Shown here piece by piece: positions 11,000-24,249 of a stretch of DNA of 64,000 nt. Every line of letters starts with the position of its first letter. The stretch's first letter is position 1. The notes under the pieces were generated by a model that was not told where the DNA came from, ran no database searches, and saw only the letters and a list, made by a program, of their open reading frames with translations. A program made the translations under genes and the position numbers. The DNA comes from Xylocopa sonorina (lineage: Eukaryota; Arthropoda; Insecta; Hymenoptera; Apidae), in assembly GCF_050948175.1 (NCBI RefSeq), contig NW_027490093.1:2356001-2420000 (forward strand). Direction: 5' to 3'.

Positions 11000-13510
11000 C
11001 CTATCATGAAACATAGAAATGTGGTGCGATATCGCGTTTTGAGAAGCATTAGAACTCCAATGCTACGATACGTAGCCATCTGCAAACGCTACTTCCTAGC
11101 AAGGATGTGTCGCATTTACATTCATTTGAAGTGTATGCGAGGTATACAAGACACTTCGCAATGAATATTATATCTTATCATGAAAAATAGATATGAGATG
11201 CGATATCGCTTTTGAAGAAGCATTAGAACGCTATTGCTACGATACGGAGACATTTGCAATCGCTATTTCCTAGCAACGAAGCGTCGCAGTTACATGCTTT
11301 TGAAGTGTATGCGAGGTATACATAACACTTCGCAATGAATATTATATCATATCATGAAAAATAGAAAGGAGATGCGATATCGTGTTTTACGAAGCATTAG
11401 AACACTATTGCTTCGATTCGTAGATATCTGCAAACGCGACTTCCTAGCAATGAAGTGTCGCATTTACATTCTTTTGACGTGAATACGAGGTGTACATGAC
11501 ACTTCGCAATGAATATTATCTCTTATCATGAAACATAGAAGTGAGGTGCGATATCACGTTTTAAGAAGCATTAGAACTTTATTGCTACGTTACGTAGACA
11601 TCTGCAAACGCTATTTCCTGGCATGGAGGTGTCGCATTTACACTCTTTTAAAGTGAATACGAGGTATACATGACACTTCGCAATGAATATTATATCTTAT
11701 CACGAAACTTAGAAATGAGATGCGACATCTCGTTTTACGAAGCATTAGAACTGTATTGTTTCGATACGTAGACAACTTGAAACGCTATTTCCTAGCAAGG
11801 AAGTATCGCATTTACACTCTTTTGAAGTGAATACGTGGTATGCATGACACTTCGCAATGAATATTATATCTTATCATGAAACATAGAAATGTGATGCGAT
11901 ATGGCGAATTAAGAATCGTTAGAACTCTATTGCTAGGATACGTAGACATTTGCAAACTCTATTTCCTAGTAAGGAAGTGTCGCATTTACATTCATTTGAA
12001 GTGTATACGAGGTATACATAACACTGGACGATGTATATTATATCTTATCATGAAGCATAGCAATGAGATGCGATATTGCGACTTCAGAAACATTAGAACC
12101 CTATTGCTCGACACGTAGACATCTGCAAACGCAACTTCCTAGCATGGAAGTGTCGCATTTACATTTTTCTTAAAGGAATACGAGGTATACATGACACTTG
12201 GCAATGAATATTATATCTTATCATGAAACATAGAAATGTGGTGCGAAATCGCGTTTTGAGAAGCATTAGAACTCCAATACTACGATACGTAGACATCTCC
12301 AAACGCTACTTCCTAGCAAGGTTGTGTCGCATTTACATTCATTTGAAGTGTTTGCGAGGTATACAAGACACATCGCAATGAATATTATATCTTATCGTGA
12401 AACATAGTAGTGAGATGCGATATCGCTTTTGAAGAAGCATTAGAACGCTATTGCTGCGATACGGAGACATTTGCAATCGCTATTTCCTAGCAACGAAGCG
12501 TCGCATTTACATGCTTTTGAAGTGTATGCGAGGTATACATAGCACTTCGCGATGAATATTATATCATATCATGAAAAATAGAAAGGAGATGCGATATCGT
12601 GTTTTACGAAGCATTAGAACACTATTGCTTCGATTCGTAGATATCTGCAAACGCGACTTCCTAGCAATGAAGTGTCGCATTTACATACTTTTGAAGTGAA
12701 TTCGAGGTGTACATGACACTTCGCAATGAATATTATCCCTTATCATGAAACATAGAAGTGAGGTGCGATATCACGTCTTAAGAAGCATTAGAACTTTATT
12801 GCTACGTTACGTAGACATCTGCAAACGCTATTTCCTGGCATGGAGGTGTCGCATTTACACTCTTTTAAAGTGAATACGAGGTATACATGACACTTCGCAA
12901 TGAATATTATATCTTATCACGAATCTTAGAAATGAGATGCGACATCTCGTTTTACGAAGCATTAGAACTGTATTGTTTCGATACGTAGACAACTTGAAAC
13001 GCTATTTCCTAGCAAGGAAGTATCGCATTTACACTCTTTTGAAGTGAATACGTGGTATACATGACACTTCGCAATGAATATTATATCTTATCATGAAACA
13101 TAGAAATGAGATGCGATATGGCGAATTAAGAATCGTTAGAACTCTATTGCTAGGATACGTAGACATTTGCAAACTCTATTTCCTAGTAAGGAAGTGTCGC
13201 ATTTACATTCATTTGAAGTGTATACGAGGTATACATAACACTGGACGATGTATATTATATCTTATCATGAAACATAGCAATGAGATGCGATATTACGATT
13301 TCAGAAACATTAGAACCCTATTGCTCGACACGTAGACATCTGCAAACGCAACTTCCTAGCATGGAAGTGTCGCATTTACATTTTTCTGAAAGGAATACGA
13401 GGTATACATGACACTTGGCAATGAATATTATATCTTAGCATGAAACATAGAAATGTGGTGCGACATCGCGTTTTGAGAAGCATTAGAATTCCAATGCTAC
13501 GATACGTAGA
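11000..13510. repeat. Seven-monomer higher-order repeat, two periods (about 1217 bp)
   Basis: Sequence from about 11000 to 12217 recurs from 12217 to about 13440 with an offset of 1217 bp (7 monomers less one base). Diagnostic variants are shared in order: AGATATCTGCAAACGCGACT (11429, 12645), TGGCATGGAGGTG (about 11629, 12836), ATGGCGAATTAAGAATCG (11900, 13117) and CTATTGCTCGACACGTAG (12100, 13317). The last-listed monomer type has a third copy near 9496. Confidence 0.88.
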
Positions 13511-13899
13511 CATCTGCAAACGCTATTTCCTAGCAAGGAAGTGTCGCATTTACATTAAATTGAAGTGAATACGCGGAATACATGAAACTTCGCAATGAAT
13601 ACTATATCTTATCATGAAACATAGAAATGTGATGTGATAGCGCGTTTTAAGAAGCATTAGAACTCTATTGTTACGATGCGCAGGCATCTACAAGCGTTAT
13701 TTCCTAGCAAGGAAGCGTCGCATTTACATTCGTTTGAAGTGAATACGAGGAATACATGAAACTTCGCAATGAATATTATATCTTATCATGAAGCATAGAA
13801 ATGAGATGCGATATCCCGTTTCAAGAAGCATTAGAACTCTATTGCTTCGATACGTAGACGTGTGCAAACGCTATTTCCTAGCAAGGAAGTGTCGCATTT

Positions 13900-14390
13900 A
13901 CATTCTTTTGAAGTGAATGCGAGGTATACATAACATTGCACAATGAATATTATTTCTTATCGTGAAACATAGAAATGTGATGCGGTATCCCGTTTTAAGA
14001 AGCATTAGAACACTATTGCTTAGATGCGTAGACATCTGCAAACGCTATTTCCTAGCAATTCAGTGTCGCATTTACATTCATTTTAAGTGTATGCGAGGCA
14101 TAAGTGGCACTTCGCAATGAATATTATATCCTATCATGAAACATAGAAATGTGATGCGATGTCGCGTTTTAAGAAGCATTAGAACTCTATTGCTATGATA
14201 CGTAGACATCTGCAAATGCTATTTCCTAGCAAGGAAGTGTCGCATTACATTCTTTTGAAGTGAATACGAGGTATACATGACACTTCGCAATGAATATTAT
14301 ATCTTATCATGAAACATAGAAATGAGATACTATAGCGCGTTTTAAGAAGCATTCGAACACTACTTCTGCGATACGTAGACATCTGCAAAC
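13900..14390. repeat. Satellite block duplicated 29 monomers downstream (copy at about 18960-19437)
   Basis: TATTTCTTATCGTGAAAC at 13951 recurs at 18998, offset 5047 bp, close to 29 monomers (5046). Shared rare variants follow in order: a TTAGATGCG site, GGCATAAGTGGCACTTC, a one-base-short GTCGCATTACATTC, and GAGATACTATAGCGCG. The match stops near 14390 and 19437. Confidence 0.85.
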
Positions 14391-17300
14391 GCTGTTTTCT
14401 AGCAATGAAGTGTCGCATTTACATTCATTTGAAGTGTATGCGAGGTATGAGTGACACTTCGCAATGATTATTTTATCCTACCATGAAACATAGAAATCTG
14501 ATGCGATATTGCGTTTTACGAAACATTAGAACCCTATTGCTATGATATGTAGGCTTCTGCAAACGCTATTCCCTTGCAAGGAAGTGTCGCATATACATTC
14601 ATCTGAAGTGAATTCGAGGTATACATAACACTCCACAATGAATATTATATCTTATCATGAAACATAGAAATGAGATGCTATATGGCGATATAAGAAGCAT
14701 TAGAACTCTATTGCTTCGATACGTAAGCATCTGCAAACGCTACTTCCTAGCAAGGAAGTGTCGCATTTAAGTTCATTTGAAGTGTATGCGAGTTATACAT
14801 AACACTCCACGATGAATATTATACCTTACCACGACACATAGAAATTAGATGCGCTATCGCGATTTAAGAAGCATTAGAATTCTATTGCTACGATACGTAG
14901 ACACATGCAAACGCTATTTCGTAGCATGGATGTGTCGCAAATACATTCTTTTGGATTGAATACGAGGTAAACATGATACTTCGCAATGAATATTGTAACT
15001 TATCATGAAACGCAGAATTGAGGTGCGATATGGCGATTTAAGAAGCATTATAACTCTATTGCTTCGATACGTAGACATCTGCAAACGCTACTTCCTCGGA
15101 AGGAAGTGTCGCAGTTGCATTCTTTTGAAGTGAAAACGAGGTATATATAATACTCCACAATGAATAGTATATCTTATCATGAAACATAGAAATGAAGAAC
15201 GATTTGGCGTTTTAAGAAGCATTGGAAATCTATTGCTTCGATACATAGACATCTGCAAACGCTACTTCCTAGGAAGGAAGCGTCGCATTTACATTCTTGT
15301 GAAGCGAATACAAGGTAAACATAACACTCCACAATGAATATTATATCTAATCATGGAACATAGAAATGAGAAGCGATATCGCGATTAATGAAGCATTAGA
15401 AATCTATTGCTTCGATACGTAGACATCTGCAAACGCTATTTCCTTGCAAGGAAGTGTCGCATTTACATACTTTTTAAGTGAATACGACGTATACATAACA
15501 CTCCACGATGAATATTATATATTATCATGAAACATAGAAATGAGATGCGATATCCCGTTTCAAGAAGCATTAGAACTTTATTGCTTCGATTCGTAGACAT
15601 TTGCAATCGCTATTTCCTAGCAAGGAAGTGTAGCATTCGCTTTCATTTGAGGTTTATGCGAGGTATACATAACACTTCGCAATGAATATTATATGTTGTC
15701 ATGAAACATAGAAATGAGAAGCGATATCTCGTTTTAAGAAGCATTATAACACGCTTGCTACGATACGTAGACATCTGCAAACTCTATTCCCTAGCAAGGA
15801 AGTGTCGCATTTACATTCATTTGAAGTGAATACGAGGAATACATTAAACTTAGCAATGAATATTATTTCTTATCATGAAGCATAGAAATGAGATGCGATA
15901 TCCCGTTTCAAGAAGCATAAGAACTCTATTGCTGCGATACGTAGGCGTCTGCAAACGCTATTTCCTAGCAAGGAAGTGTCGCATTTACATTAATTTGAAG
16001 TTTATGCGATGTATACGTGACACTTCGCATTAAATATTATATCTCATCATGAAACATTGAAATGAGATGCGATATCGCGTTTTGAGATGCAATAGAAATC
16101 TAATGCTACGATACGCAGAAATCTGCAAACGCTATTTCCTAGCAAGGAAGTGTCGCATTTACGTTCATTTGAAGTGAATACGAGGAATACATGAAACTTC
16201 GCAATGAATATTATTTCTTATCATGAAGCATAGAAATGAGATGCGATATTTCGTTTCAAGAAGCATTAGAAATCTATTGCTTCGATACGTAGACGTCTGC
16301 AAACGCTACTTCCTAGCAAGGAAGTGTCGCAATTACATTCATTTGGAGTGAATACGAGGAATACATGAAACTTCGCAATGAATATTATATCTTATCATGA
16401 AACATAGAAATGAGATGCGATATCCCGTTTCAAGAAGCATTAGAACTCTATTGCTTCGATACGTAGACGACTGCAAACGCTATTTCCTAGCAAGGAAGTG
16501 TCGCTTTTACATTCATCTGAAGTGTATGCGATGTATACGTGACACTTCGCAATAAATATTATATCTTATTATGAAATATAGAATTGAGATGCGATATCGC
16601 GTTTTGAGATGCAATGGAAATCTAATGCTACGATACGCAGAAATCTGCAAACGCTATTTCCCAGCAAGGAAGTGTCGCATTTACATTCTTTTGAAGTGAA
16701 TGCGAGGTATACATAACATTGCACAATGCATGTTATATATTATCATGAAAGATAGAAATGAGATGCGATATCGCGATATAAGATGCATTAGAACTTTATT
16801 GCTTCGTTACGTAGACATCTGCAAACGCTATTTCCTAGCAAGGAAGTGTCGCATTTACATTCATTTGATGTGAATACGAGGAATACATGAAACTTCGCAA
16901 TGAATATTATATCTTATCATGAAACATAGAAATGAGATGCCATATCCCGTTTCAAGATGCATTAGAACTCTATTACTTCGATACGTAGACATATGCAATC
17001 GCTATTTCCCAGCAAGGAAGTGTCGCATTTACATTCATTTGAAGTGTATGCGAGGTATACATAACACTTCGCAATGAATGTTATATCTTATCGTGAAACA
17101 TAGATATGAGATTCGATCTTGCGATATAAGAAGCATTAGAACTCTATTGCTACGATACGTAGACATCTGCAAACGCTATTTCCTAGCAAGGAAGTGTCGC
17201 ATTTACATTCTTTTGATGTGAATGCGAGGTATACATGACACTTCGCAATTAATATTATATCTTATCATGAAACATAGAAATGAGATGCAATATCCCGTTT

Positions 17301-18959
17301 CAAGGAGCATTAGAACTCTATTGCTTCGATACGTAGACATCTGCAATCGCTACTTCCGAGCAAGGAACTGTCGCATTTACATGCATTTGAAGTGTATGCG
17401 AGGTATGCATAACACTTCGCAATGAATATTATATCTTATCGTGAAACATAGTTATGAGATGCGATCTCGCCATATAAGAAGCACTAGAACTCTATTGCTA
17501 CGATACGTAGACATCTGCAAACGCTATTTCCTAGCAAGGAAGTGTCGCATTTACATTCATTTGAAGAGTATGCGAGGTATACGTGACATTTCGCAATGTA
17601 TATTATATCTTATCATGAAACATAGAAATGAGATGCGATATCTCACTTTAAGAAACATTGGAAATCTATTGCTTCGATACGTAGACATCTGCAAGACGCT
17701 ATTTCCCAGCTAGGGAGTGTCGCATTTACATTCAATTGAAGTGTAGACGAGGAGTACATAACACTTCGCAATGAATATTACATCTTATCATGCAACGTAG
17801 CAACGAGATGCGATATCGCGTTTTAAGTAGCATTAGAACTATATTGCTTCGATACGTAGTCATCTGGAAACGTATTTTCCTAGAAAGGAAGTGTCGCATA
17901 TACATTCAATTGAAGTGTAGACGAGGAACACATAACACTTCGCAATGAATAATATATCCTACCAAGAAACATAGGAACAAGATGCGATATCCCGTTTCAA
18001 GGAGCATTAGAACTCTATTGCTTCGATACGTAGACATCTGCCATCGCTATTTCCTAGCAAGGAAGTGTCGCATTTACATTCATTTAAAGTGTATGCGAGG
18101 TATACATAACACTTCGCAATGAATATTATATGTTGTTATGGAACATAGAAATGAGATGCGATATCTCGTTTTAAGAAGCATTATAACATGCTTGCTACGA
18201 TACGTAGACATCTGCAAACGCTATTTCCTAGGAAGGAAGTGCCGCATTTACATTCATTTGAAGTGAATACGAGGAATACGTGAAACTTCGCAAGGAATAT
18301 TATATCTTATCATAAAACATAGAAATGTGATGTGATATCGCGTTGTAAGAAGCTTTAGAACTCTATTGCTACGATACATAGACATCTACAAACGCTATTT
18401 CATAGCAAGGACGTGTCGCATTTACATTCTTTTGAAGTGAATGCAAGGTATACATAACATTGCACAATGAATATTATATATTATCATAAACCATATAAAT
18501 GAGATGCGATATCGCGATATAAGATGCATTAGAACATTATTGCTTCGATACGTAGACATCTGCAAACGCTATTTCCTAGCAAGGAAGTGTCGCATTTACA
18601 TTCATTTGAAGTGTATGCGAGGTATACGTGACAAATTCGCATTGAATAATATATCTTACCATGAAACATAGGAATGAGATGCGATATTTCGTTTTGAGAA
18701 GCATTGGAACTCTATTGCTACGTTACGTTGACATCTGCAAATGCTATTTCCAAGCAAGGAAGTGTCGCATTTATATACTTTTGAAGTGAATGCGAGGTAT
18801 ACATGACATTGCACAATGAATATTATATATTATCATGAAACATAGAAATGAGATGCGATATGACGATTTAAGAAGCATTATAACTCTATTGGTTCGATAC
18901 GTAGACATCTGCAAATGCTATTTCCTAGCAAGGAAGTGATGCATTATAATTCTTTTGAA

Positions 18960-19437
18960 GTGAATACGAGGTATAGATAACACTGCACAATGGATATTAT
19001 TTCTTATCGTGAAACATAGAAATGTGATGCGGTATCCCGTTTTAAGAAGCATTAGAACACTATTGCTTAGATGCGTAGACATCTGCAAACGCTATTTCCT
19101 AGCAATGAAGTGTCGCATTTACATTCATTTTAAGTGTATGCGAGGCATAAGTGGCACTTCGCAATGAATATTATATCCTATCATGAAACATAGAAATGTG
19201 ATGCGATGTCGCGTTTTAAGAAGCATTAGAACTCTATTTCTATGATACGTAGACATCTGCAAATGCTATTTCCTAGCAAGGAAGTGTCGCATTACATTCT
19301 TTTGAAGTGAATACGAGGTATACATGACACTTCGCAATGAATATTATATCTTATCATGAAACATAGAAATGAGATACTATAGCGCGTTTTAAGAAGCATT
19401 CGAACACTACTTCTGCGATACGTAGACATCTGGAAAC
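18960..19437. repeat. Second copy of the 13.9-14.4 kb satellite block
   Basis: This is the partner of the block at 13900-14390, about 5047 bp away, sharing the same run of rare variants. It lies less than 1 kb from LTR copy 2. Confidence 0.85.
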
Positions 19438-20314
19438 GCTATTTCCTAGCAAGGAAGTGTCGCATTTACATTCATTTGAAGTGTATGCCATGTACATATG
19501 ACACTTCGCAATGAATGTTATATCTTATTGTGAGACATAGAAATGAGATGCGATATCGCGATTTAAGAAGCATTAGAACTATATTGCTTCGATACGTAGA
19601 CATCAGCAAACGCTATTTCCTTGCGGGGAAGTGTCGCATTCACATTCTTTTGAATGGAATAAGAGGTGCACATGACACTTCGTAATGAATATTATATCTT
19701 ATCATGAAACATAGGAATATCGGGAAGGAGCGATATCGCGTTTTAAGCAGCACTAGAGCTCTATTGCTACGATACGTAGACATCAGCAAACGCCATTTTC
19801 TAGCAAGGAAGAGTCGCATTTACATTCATTTGAAGTGAATACGAGGTATGCATAACACTGCACAATGAGTATTATATCTTATCATGATACATAGAAATGA
19901 GAAGCGATACCTTGATTTAGAAAGCATTAGAATTCTATTGCATCGATACGTAGACATCTTCATATGCTACTTTCTAGCAAGGAAGTGCCGCATTTACATT
20001 CGTTTGAACTGAATACAAGGTATACATAACACTTCGCAATGAATATTATATCTCATCATGAAACATAGAAATGAGATGCGATATCGCGTTTTGAGAAGCA
20101 TTAGAACTCCATTGCTTCGATACGTAGATATCTGCAAACGCATCTTCCTAGTACGGAAGTGTCGCATTTGCATTCATTTGATGTGTATCCGAGGTACTCA
20201 TGACAATTCGCAATGAATATTATATCTCATCATGAAACATAGAGAAGAGATGTGATATCGCGTTTTGAGAAGCATTAGAACTCTACTGCTTCGATACGTA
20301 GATATCTGCAAACG

Positions 20315-20318
20315 CTAC
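20315..20318. other. Left target-site duplication of LTR copy 2 (CTAC)
   Basis: CTAC precedes the LTR and is repeated at 21670-21673 after it. An unoccupied monomer reads AACGCTACTTCCTAGC here, so the 4-bp duplication is clear; 4 bp is usual for this superfamily. Confidence 0.88.
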
Positions 20319-20742
20319 TGCGACGTCAGGCGTGCCGCCTGCCACCCTCTCAACGCACCACAGCAACCACCCTCACGCGCCTGCACCACAGGCAACACGC
20401 AGGCGCATCTCGCCGTCTCTCTCACTCCAGGGGACATACCCTCCGTCTCACTCGCACCCGCAGAGGTGCTCACCATCTCGCTCGCACCAAGGACCATGTG
20501 CGCTGTCTCGCTCCCACTCAAGGAGCCATCCACCGTCTAACTCTTACCTGCAGGGAAACTCGCCCTCTCGCTCACTCCAGGGACGTACCAGGAGAATCAA
20601 CCTCCACTAGATCCGTCGACGGGAACCCTCACCGTACAAAGGACTCTACGATTTCACCATCCCAGATCTGCCATGCCCAAAATACTATTTCTAAGATTAT
20701 TAGATTCTATTTCTTTGATACTATTTCTAAGATTATAATTAA

Positions 20743-20756
20743 CATTATATATATAC
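20743..20756 (+). promoter_or_regulatory. TATA-like element in LTR copy 2
   Basis: The same ATTATATATATAC run as in LTR copy 1, in the same context (after AATTAAC, before CTCCTACATTC). Confidence 0.45.
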
Positions 20757-21492
20757 TCCTACATTCTAAGCTCTGTATTCCTAGCTCATTAATTAAGTAA
20801 CCCGCGACGCGCGAGATCGCGACCGCCTCAGCGGCATGCGCCGCTAACCCCACCACGCAACGCCGACACCCCACTCGGGCGTCCACATACTCCCACCTAC
20901 GTTCGCACGCGACCGAAGCGCTCCGAGAGTCGATGAGGTCGCAGACGCATCTTGGGAGACACAGTCAGTCAATACCGTCAGTACGGTACAGTTCTATCTC
21001 GCCTTCGGGCACTTCCAATTCCAAGTTTCTTCCAAGTCGCGCCTTAGGGCCGTTGCGCAGCCTCGATGAGGTTCCTAGTTCTAAAGTCTTTGTTCTACTT
21101 GCTAATTCATAGTTAACATAGTCTTAATACTTAGAAATAATTGTTCTTGTACTCTTTGGTTTAGAATATACTTTATTATTTTTCTACCACATCGAGTTCT
21201 AGTTCATTCCAACTCCATTTCTAAATTCAATTATATTTTAATACAAATTCTTCCAAGTTCGTAACAACTTGAGTGTCTATAAACGAACTCTTAGTGCCGG
21301 GAGGAAGAATTTAATCCATTATCTCGTGCGGAATACGTTGGTGAAACGCTAGAATTCTTCGTTCATCGACGGACGGCGACATTCATCGCAGCTCCACCGT
21401 CACAACGCCGATTTCAGCCAGCCGTATGCCGACTCCTCCCCCGAAAACGACCCTCGACGATCGCCACATCTGAAAGCAGAAGAGGGAAATCA

Positions 21493-21505
21493 GCGAAAGG
21501 TAAGT
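21493..21505 (+). promoter_or_regulatory. Splice-donor-like motif in LTR copy 2
   Basis: GAAAGGTAAGT, at the place equivalent to 5875-5887 in LTR copy 1. Confidence 0.45.
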
Positions 21506-21669
21506 AAAATCCCTCCTTACACGCGTTCGCGATTGTTTACGGTGCCCGCGTCTTGCCAGAATCGACGAACCCGGTCATACGCGTTTTATACCGGACCGAA
21601 TTCTCGACTAAAAGGCTTGTGTCATTCAGCCTCCTGGGATACGAATAATTTGTTCGCCAGGACGTGACA

Positions 21670-21673
21670 CTAC
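21670..21673. other. Right target-site duplication of LTR copy 2 (CTAC)
   Basis: This is the second copy of the 4-bp duplication; TTCCTAGCAAGG of the monomer follows at once. Confidence 0.88.
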
Positions 21674-24249
21674 TTCCTAGCAAGGAAGTGTCGCATTTAC
21701 ATACAATTGAAGTGTTTGCGAGGTATACATGACACTTCGCAATGAATATTAAATCTTATCAGGGTACATAGAAATGAGATGCGACATCTTGTTTTCAGAA
21801 GCATTAGAACACTATTTCTGCGATACGTAGACATCTGCAAACGCTATTTCCTAGCAATGAAGTATCACATTTACATTCAATTGAAGTGAATACGAGGTAT
21901 ACATGACACTTCGCAATGAATATTATATCTTATCATGAAACATAGAAATGAGATGCGGTATCTTGTTTTAAGAAGCATTAGAACTCAATTGCTACGATAC
22001 GTAGACACCTGCAAACGCTATTTCGTAGCATGGAAGTGTCGCAAATACATTCTTTTGGATTGAATACGAGGTAAACATGACACTTCGCAATGAATATTAT
22101 AACTTATCATGAAACACAGAAATGATGTGCGATATGGCGGTTTAAGAAGCATTAGAACTCTATTGCTTCGATACGTAGACATCTGCCAACGCTATATCCT
22201 AGCAATGAAGTGTCGTATTTAAATTCATTTGAAGTGTATGCGAGGTATACAAGACACTTCGCAATGAATATTATATCTTATCCTGATACATAGATATGAT
22301 ATGCGATATCGCGATTTAAGAAGCGTTAGAACTCTATTGCATCGATACGTAGACATCTGCAAACGCTACTTCCTAGCAGGAAAGTGTCGCATTTACATTC
22401 AGTTGAAGCGAATACGAGGTATGCATAACACTGCACAATGAATATTGTATCTTATCATGAATCCTAGAAATGTGATGCGATATCGCGATTTAAGAAGCAT
22501 TAGAACTCTATTGCTTCGATACGTAGACATCTGCAAACGCTACTTCCTAGCAAGGAAGTGTCGCATTTACATTCATTTGAAGTGTATGCGAGGTATACAT
22601 GACACTTCGCAATGAATATTATATCTCATCATGACACATAGAAATGAGATGCTATATCGCATTTTAAGAAGCGTTAGAACTCTATTGCTACGATACGATG
22701 ACATCTGCAAACTCTAATTCCTAGCAAGGAAGTGTCGCATTTACATTCTTTTGAAGCGAATGGGAGGTATACATGACACATCGCAATGAATGATATATCA
22801 TCATGAAACATAGAAGTGAGGTGTGGTATTGCGTTTTAAGAAGAATTAGAACTCTATTGCTACGATACGTAGACACCTGCAAACGCTATTTCGTAGCATG
22901 GAAGTGTCGCAAATACATTCTTTTGGATTGAATACGAGGTATACATGACACTTCGCAATGAATATTATATCTTATCATGAAACATAGAAATGACATGCGA
23001 TAACGCGTTTTAAGGAGCATAAGAACTCTACTGCTTCGATACGTAGACATCTGCAAACGCTAATTCCTAGCAAGCAAGAGTCGCATTTTCAATCTTTTGA
23101 AGTGAATACGAGGTATACATAGCAATCCACAATGAATATTATATCTTATCGTGAAACGTGGAATTGAGGTGCGATATCGCGATTTAAGAAGCATTGGAAT
23201 ACTATTGCTTCGATACGTAGACATCTGCAAACGCTATTTCCTAGCATGGAAGTGGCGCATTTACATTCACTTGAAGTGTACGTGAGGTATAGGTGACACT
23301 TCGCAATGAATATTATATCTTATCATGAAACGTTGAAATGAAATGCGATATCTGGATTTAAGAAGCATTAGAAATCTATTGCTTCGATACGTAGATATCT
23401 GCGAACGCTATATCCTAGCAAGGAAGTGTCGCATTTACATTCTTTTGAAGTGAACACGAAGTATACGTGACACTTTGCAATGAATATTATATCTTATCAC
23501 GGAACATAGAAATGCGATGCGATGTCGCGTTGTAAGAAGCATTAGAAATCTATTGCTACGATACGTAGACATCTGCAGACGCTATTTCCTAGCAGGGAAG
23601 TATCGCATTTACATTCTTTTGAAGTGAATACGAGGTATACATAACACTCCAAAATGAATGTTATACCCTATCACGAAACATATAGATGAAATACGATATC
23701 ACGATTTAAGAAGCATTAGAACTCTATTGCTTCGATACGTAGACATCTGCAAACGCTATTTCCCAGCAAGGAAGCGTCGCATTTGCATTCTTTTGAAGCG
23801 AATACGAGGTACACATAACACTGTACAATGAATATTATATCTCATCATAAAACATAGAAAATAGATGCGATATCGCGATTTAAGCAACATTAGAACTCTA
23901 CTGCTTCGATACGTAGACACCTGCCAATACTATCTCCTAGCAAGAAAGTGTCGCATTTACATTCATTTAAAGTCAATACGAGGTATACATAACACTGCAC
24001 AATGAATATTATATCTTATCATGAAATATAGAAATGAGATGCGATATCGCGATTTAAGAAGCATTGGAAATCTATAGCTTCGATACGTAGACATATGCAA
24101 ACGCTACTTCCAAGCAAGGAAGTGTCGTATTTACGTTCTTTTGATGTCAATTCGAGGAATGCACGGCACTTCGCAATGAATATTATATCTTATCATAAAA
24201 CATAGAAATTAGGAGCGATATCTCGTTTTAAGAAGCATTAGAGCTCTAT

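Larger units (their letters stand above)
6052..20318. repeat. 174-bp satellite array, segment 1 (about 82 monomers)
   Basis: The landmark TTCCTAGCAAGGAAGTGTCG recurs every 174 bp; for example TAGC at 6747, 6921 and 7095. A monomer contains, in order, GCGATATCGC, AAGAAGCATTAGAACTCTAT, GATACGTAGACATCTGC, the landmark, TTTGAAGTG and CACTTCGCAATGAATATTA. The segment starts in mid-monomer at the LTR target site and its length is 82.0 monomers. Variants reading ATACATGAAACTTCGC and CCCGTTTCAAG are frequent here, less so further right. No non-satellite gene was seen anywhere in it. Apparent open frames follow the 58-codon length of the monomer. I take it as centromeric or pericentromeric heterochromatin, by inference from size and homogeneity. 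Confidence 0.97.
20319..21669 (+). mobile_element. Solo LTR (LTR copy 2, 1351 bp)
   Basis: It starts TGCGACGTC, one base different from the family start, and ends GACGTGACA, with satellite on both sides and no internal coding region, so it is a solo LTR left by LTR-LTR recombination. CTAC flanks it on both sides. Against copy 1 it has fewer 60-bp units, a 7-bp duplication near the start (about 20336) and about 34 extra bp around 20700 that look like a local duplication of the TTTCTAAGATTAT region. It shares many substitutions with copy 3, such as CGCTAGAATTC and GAACTCTTAGTGCC, that copy 1 lacks. Confidence 0.94.
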
